The notes under the pieces were generated by a model. It was not told the DNA's origin, searched no databases, and saw nothing but the letters and a program-made list of their open reading frames with translations. From positions 62,001 through 126,000 of the forward strand of contig NZ_MZXV01000070.1 of NCBI RefSeq assembly GCF_003253745.1: a stretch of DNA of 64,000 nt, in the 5' to 3' direction. This document shows, one piece after another, positions 60,838 to 64,000 of the stretch. Numbering within the stretch: position 1 is the first letter of the stretch; each line of letters begins with the position of its first letter. The DNA comes from Mesorhizobium kowhaii (GTDB lineage: Bacteria; Pseudomonadota; Alphaproteobacteria; Rhizobiales; Rhizobiaceae). The position numbers and the translations under genes are program-made.

Positions 60838-62073
60838 ATGAACTTAAGACGCTTTACTTTCACTCTATCCGCACTCGGCCTGCTCGCCGGTTCCAATGCC
60901 GCGCTGGCGCAAACCGTCGACGTGCAGCACTACTGGACGAGCTCCAGCGAATCCAAGGCGATGAACACGGTGGCCAACGCCTTCAAGTCGAAGGGCGGCA
61001 AGTGGATCGACAGCCCATCGGCCGACTTCGACGCGGCCCTTGCCGCCGCCACCAGCCGCATTGCCGGCGGTGAACCGCCCTCCGCCATCCTGATGACGCC
61101 GAACTCCGCCTTGCGCGACCTCGCCGGTTCCGGCCAGCTTCGCGACTTTGACGATCTCGCCGCCAAGGAAGGCTGGCAGACGGTGATGTCGCCGCTGGTG
61201 TGGAGCAAGCTCAATGTGGGTGACCACCTCGTTGCGCTGCCCGTCGGCATCCATGCGCAGAACTGGGTCTGGTACTCCAAGCCCCTCCTGGACGAACTCA
61301 AGATCGAGCAGCCCAAGACCTTCGACGACCTCTTCGCGGCGGCCGACAAGATCAAGGCATCCGGCCGCATCGGCATAGCCGTCGGCGGCGAGCCCTGGCA
61401 GGAGGTCGGCATCCTGTTCAGCTCGATCCTTGCGATCGGCGGCCCCGACTATTGGAACGAGCTGATCGTGAAGCGCTCGCCCGAGGCGCTCAAGTCGCCG
61501 ATCCTGGCGAAGGCTTTCGAAACCTTCCGCAAGGTATCGACCTATGCCGACCCCGCCAGCCCGGGCCGTTCCTGGAACGACACCACCAACCTTGTCGTCA
61601 CCGGCAAGGCCGGCTTCCAGTTCATGGGCGACTGGGCACGCGGCGAGTTTCTGGCCGCCGGCAAGGTTGCCGGCAAGGATTTCGGCTGCTTCCTCACGCC
61701 CGGCGAAAAACCGAGCTACGCGATCCTGATCGACGTCTTCGCCTTCCCGGTGAACAAGGATGAGGACCGCATCAAGGGCCAGACCCTGCTTGCCCAGTCG
61801 GTCATGGACCCCGCGGTGGAGGAGCAGATCGCCGAGGTCAAGGGCTCGGTGCCGTCCCGCACCGACGTGGATACGACCAAGCTCGACGTCTGTGCGCAGC
61901 TCGGCGCCAAGACGCTCGCCACGCCGGGTGCTGCGGTGCAGGCCGCCTATGATGCGCTGGCAGGCGACCTGAATGGACAGGTGACCGACCTTGCCACCCA
62001 GTTCTGGACCGACAAGTCCATGACGACGCAAGCGGCGGTCGAGAGCTTCTCGAAAATCCTGCAGAGCGAATAG
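60838..62073 (+). CDS. Carbohydrate ABC importer substrate-binding protein (family 1)
   Basis: A 411-aa periplasmic protein from ATG 60838 with AGGGGA upstream. Signal peptide 1-24 (TLSALGLLAGSNAALA, then QTVDVQHYW). The fold is MalE/UgpB-like: SESKAMNTVANAFKSKGGKW, PIGIH-like LPVGIHAQNWVWYSKPLLDE, and GKAGFQFMGDWARGEFLAAG. Ligand probably a glucoside or oligosaccharide, given the adjacent GH3 enzyme. A strong hairpin after the stop separates it from the permease genes. Confidence 0.92.
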   Translation: MNLRRFTFTLSALGLLAGSNAALAQTVDVQHYWTSSSESKAMNTVANAFKSKGGKWIDSPSADFDAALAAATSRIAGGEPPSAILMTPNSALRDLAGSGQLRDFDDLAAKEGWQTVMSPLVWSKLNVGDHLVALPVGIHAQNWVWYSKPLLDELKIEQPKTFDDLFAAADKIKASGRIGIAVGGEPWQEVGILFSSILAIGGPDYWNELIVKRSPEALKSPILAKAFETFRKVSTYADPASPGRSWNDTTNLVVTGKAGFQFMGDWARGEFLAAGKVAGKDFGCFLTPGEKPSYAILIDVFAFPVNKDEDRIKGQTLLAQSVMDPAVEEQIAEVKGSVPSRTDVDTTKLDVCAQLGAKTLATPGAAVQAAYDALAGDLNGQVTDLATQFWTDKSMTTQAAVESFSKILQSE

Positions 62074-62081
62074 TAAGGTGA

Positions 62082-62107
62082 GCCGGGCCGCGATCTTGCG
62101 GCCCGGC
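62082..62107 (+). terminator. Intercistronic hairpin after the sugar-binding protein
   Basis: A perfect 10-bp stem (GCCGGGCCGC with GCGGCCCGGC, 6-base loop) nine bases after the stop. It is likely to protect the upstream mRNA and reduce read-through. Confidence 0.55.
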
Positions 62108-62198
62108 ACCCCGCTGCAATCGGGGAATGGAAGATCCTGAGAGGAATGGGTTTGTTTGTGAGCGCGATCCCGCCATCAAGCCGCGGTCTGGAGGCAGA

Positions 62199-63074
62199 AT
62201 GAGGGCCTGGCTGCATCGGCAGAGTTTCAAGCCGGATGTCACGGTTGCCGTGTTCTTCGGCGTCGTCACCATATTCTTTTACGGGTCGATCCTCTGGACC
62301 TTCTATATGTCGATGACGCGCTCGACGCTGATGCCCAGCTACGAACTGATCGGCTTCGATCAGTACGTCAAGCTGTTCACCAATTATCGCTGGCTCGTGT
62401 CATGCATGAACATGGTGATCTTCGGTGTCCTGTTCATCATCGGAACCCTTTGTTTCGGCGCGCTACTCGCCATCTTCGCGGATCGCCGCATCCAGGCTGA
62501 ATCGCTGTTTCGGACCATCTTTCTCTACCCGCTTGCCGTGTCGCTGATCGTAACCGGACTGTCCTGGCGATGGGTGCTCGACCCGGTAAACGGCTTGCAA
62601 GGCCTCATGCGAAGCGCGGGATGGGAAAGCTTCACTTTCGACTGGCTGACCAACCCCGACCGAGCCATCTACACGCTCGTCATTGCCAGCATCTGGCATT
62701 CGACGGGCCTCGTCATGGTCATCATCCTGGCCGGCTTGCGCGGCGTCGACAATGATCTGTGGAGAGCGATCCGCATGGAAGGCGTTCCGCTCTGGCGCGC
62801 CTATCTGCAGGTGATCTTTCCCGGGATGCGGCCGGTGATTGCATCCTGCGTCGTGCTGCTCATGTCGGAAGTGATCCGCGGCTACGATCTGGTCATCGCC
62901 ATGACCAAGGGCGGGCCCGGCATTGCCACCGAAATGCCGGCAAAGTTCGCCGTCGATTTCTACTTCGCCCGCGTCAATCTGGGCCTGGCTTCGGCGGCGT
63001 CGATCGTCATGCTGCTGATCTCGCTGGTGATGCTGACGCCCTATTTCTACAGCGAATTCAGGAAGCGCATATGA
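62199..63074 (+). CDS. Carbohydrate ABC importer permease, MalF type
   Basis: A 291-aa inner-membrane protein. ATG 62199 with GGAGG upstream is preferred over ATG 62127. Six segments are visible (VTVAVFFGVVTIFFYGSILW; GVLFIIGTLCFGALLAIFAD). The EAA-type loop reads IRMEGVPLWRAYLQVIFPGM. The stop overlaps the next permease gene (ATGA), so the two are made together. Confidence 0.91.
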   Translation: MRAWLHRQSFKPDVTVAVFFGVVTIFFYGSILWTFYMSMTRSTLMPSYELIGFDQYVKLFTNYRWLVSCMNMVIFGVLFIIGTLCFGALLAIFADRRIQAESLFRTIFLYPLAVSLIVTGLSWRWVLDPVNGLQGLMRSAGWESFTFDWLTNPDRAIYTLVIASIWHSTGLVMVIILAGLRGVDNDLWRAIRMEGVPLWRAYLQVIFPGMRPVIASCVVLLMSEVIRGYDLVIAMTKGGPGIATEMPAKFAVDFYFARVNLGLASAASIVMLLISLVMLTPYFYSEFRKRI

Positions 63075-63955
63075 GCCGCGCCGTTCAAGTCGACAGACCG
63101 GTGTTCGGGCTGCGCGTCGCGCGCTTCGGCCTCTATGCGTTTCTCATCATGTCGGCGGCGTTCTTCCTGCTGCCTTTGCTTTTGATAATCAGCAACTCGC
63201 TCAAGCCCCTGGAGGAGATCCGGCAAGGCAATCTCCTCGCTCTGCCGGTCAGGCCGACCTTCGATGCCTGGATCACGGCCTGGAAAAGCGCCTGCACCGG
63301 GCTCGAATGCGGCGGGGTTCGGCCCGGGCTGTGGAATTCGATCAAGATCGCGGTGCCGAGCGTTGCCATCTCAACCCTGGTGGGTGCGCTGAATGGCTAC
63401 GCCCTGGCGCAGTGGAAATCGCGCCGCGCCAATTTGATCATGTTGCTGGTCACCATAGGCTTGTTCATCCCCTATCAGGCCATGCTCTACCCCACGGTCA
63501 AGATCCTGAGCAGTATGGGCCTGTTCCGCACCTATGCCGGCATCGTCCTGGTGCATGTGGTCTACGGCCTGCCCTATACGACGCTTTTGTTCCGCAATTT
63601 CTATGTCGGGGTGCCCGACGAGATCAGCCGCGCGGCCCGCATGGAGGGCGCCAGTTTCCTGAGGACATTCTGGTCGGTCATCCTGCCGATTTCGACCAAC
63701 ATCCTCGTCGTTGTGGCGATCCTGCAATTCACCGGCATATGGAACGACTATCTGCTCGGCCTGATCTTTGCCGGCAACGACAATCTGCCGATGACGGTGC
63801 AGCTGACGAACATCGTCAACAATGCCCGTGGCTCGGTATCGCCCAACGTCAACATGGCCGCCGCCGTCATCACCGCTATTCCGACGCTGGTCGTCTACTT
63901 TCTTTCAGGTCGTTATTTCGTGCGCGGCATCGCCGCCGGCGCGGTCAAGGGATAA
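63071..63955 (+). CDS. Carbohydrate ABC importer permease, MalG type
   Basis: A 294-aa inner-membrane protein starting at ATG 63071 within the previous stop. Six segments are visible (YAFLIMSAAFFLLPLLLIIS; LIMLLVTIGLFIPYQAMLYP). The coupling loop is RAARMEGASFLRTFWSVILP. It ends GRYFVRGIAAGAVKG, the usual MalG-type tail. It is the partner of the MalF-type permease. Confidence 0.92.
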   Translation: MSRAVQVDRPVFGLRVARFGLYAFLIMSAAFFLLPLLLIISNSLKPLEEIRQGNLLALPVRPTFDAWITAWKSACTGLECGGVRPGLWNSIKIAVPSVAISTLVGALNGYALAQWKSRRANLIMLLVTIGLFIPYQAMLYPTVKILSSMGLFRTYAGIVLVHVVYGLPYTTLLFRNFYVGVPDEISRAARMEGASFLRTFWSVILPISTNILVVVAILQFTGIWNDYLLGLIFAGNDNLPMTVQLTNIVNNARGSVSPNVNMAAAVITAIPTLVVYFLSGRYFVRGIAAGAVKG

Positions 63956-63956
63956 A

Positions 63957-64000
63957 ATGTCAAGCGTATCGATCCGCCAGATCAGAAAATCCTTCGCCGG
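63957..64000 (+). CDS. Carbohydrate ABC importer ATPase, start only (partial)
   Basis: ATG 63957, two bases after the permease stop, opens MSSVSIRQIRKSFAG, the typical first strand of MalK/UgpC-type ATPases. The rest lies beyond the window. It would complete the importer. Confidence 0.75.
   Translation, partial: MSSVSIRQIRKSFA

Noticed and set aside
60865..62109. 414-aa open frame opposite the sugar-binding protein
   Set aside because: Antisense shadow; composition typical of reverse frames.
1..64000. tRNA, rRNA, intact insertion sequence or transposase genes
   Set aside because: I looked for them on both strands and saw none. A proper search could still find a diverged tRNA or a short IS remnant.

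Overview
The window looks like an accessory region of an alphaproteobacterial (Rhizobiales) genome, most likely Mesorhizobium or a close relative. The pointers are the moderately high GC content, FixJ-type response regulators, an SbmA/BacA-family transporter, rhizobial-style palindromic intergenic repeats and the overall gene content. This assignment is an inference from gene content; no rRNA or tRNA gene is visible. A decayed trbI (conjugation) fragment at 0.6-0.9 kb and many broken genes suggest an old plasmid or genomic-island region.

Left part (0-49 kb). A two-component cluster (multi-PAS/GAF histidine kinase, receiver-only proteins, FixJ-like regulator; 4-10.5 kb) sits among many short, mostly single-gene units. 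These encode Tat- or Sec-exported enzymes (two epoxide hydrolases, an alpha/beta hydrolase, a crotonase with a signal peptide, a metallo-beta-lactamase-fold hydrolase), glyoxalase-fold proteins, a peroxiredoxin-like protein, an FMN reductase, SDRs, two sensorless histidine kinases and two DUF4331-HupE modules (25-26.6 kb and 43-46.2 kb, the second with DUF4198). Many of these units are preceded, usually 40-140 nt before the start codon, by the same ~31-bp element. It has an imperfect palindrome GGTATCG-N-CGATACC followed six bases later by CAATAG, which resembles a -10 box. I read about 15 good copies and five weak ones by eye, on both strands, and none in the right part of the window. This looks like an undescribed regulon and is the main finding.

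Between these units lie an EmrAB-type efflux pair, a MOSC-ferredoxin reductase fusion, two TDT/SLAC1-type transporters, an SbmA-like ABC exporter, Dps, an SDR/RidA/LysR group, an aldo-keto reductase and a GlxA-type regulator. Decay is widespread: trbI, a histidine kinase tail, an alpha/beta hydrolase, DUF4331 copy 1, an ABC ATPase, an SDR, OprB porin, a crotonase, fumC, cobT and hyuB are truncated or frameshifted. Several shifts fall in homopolymers or dinucleotide runs, so assembly error must be considered for some.

Right part (48.8-64 kb). After an intact NAD-type malic enzyme and a gene-poor scar (50.8-52.5 kb) come two healthy catabolic operons. The first is a taurine/nitrate-type ABC importer with a GMC oxidoreductase. 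The second is an AraC regulator divergent from a GH3 beta-glucosidase followed by a carbohydrate ABC importer, whose ATPase runs off the window end. Together they suggest uptake and hydrolysis of a beta-glucoside, although the substrates cannot be named from sequence alone.
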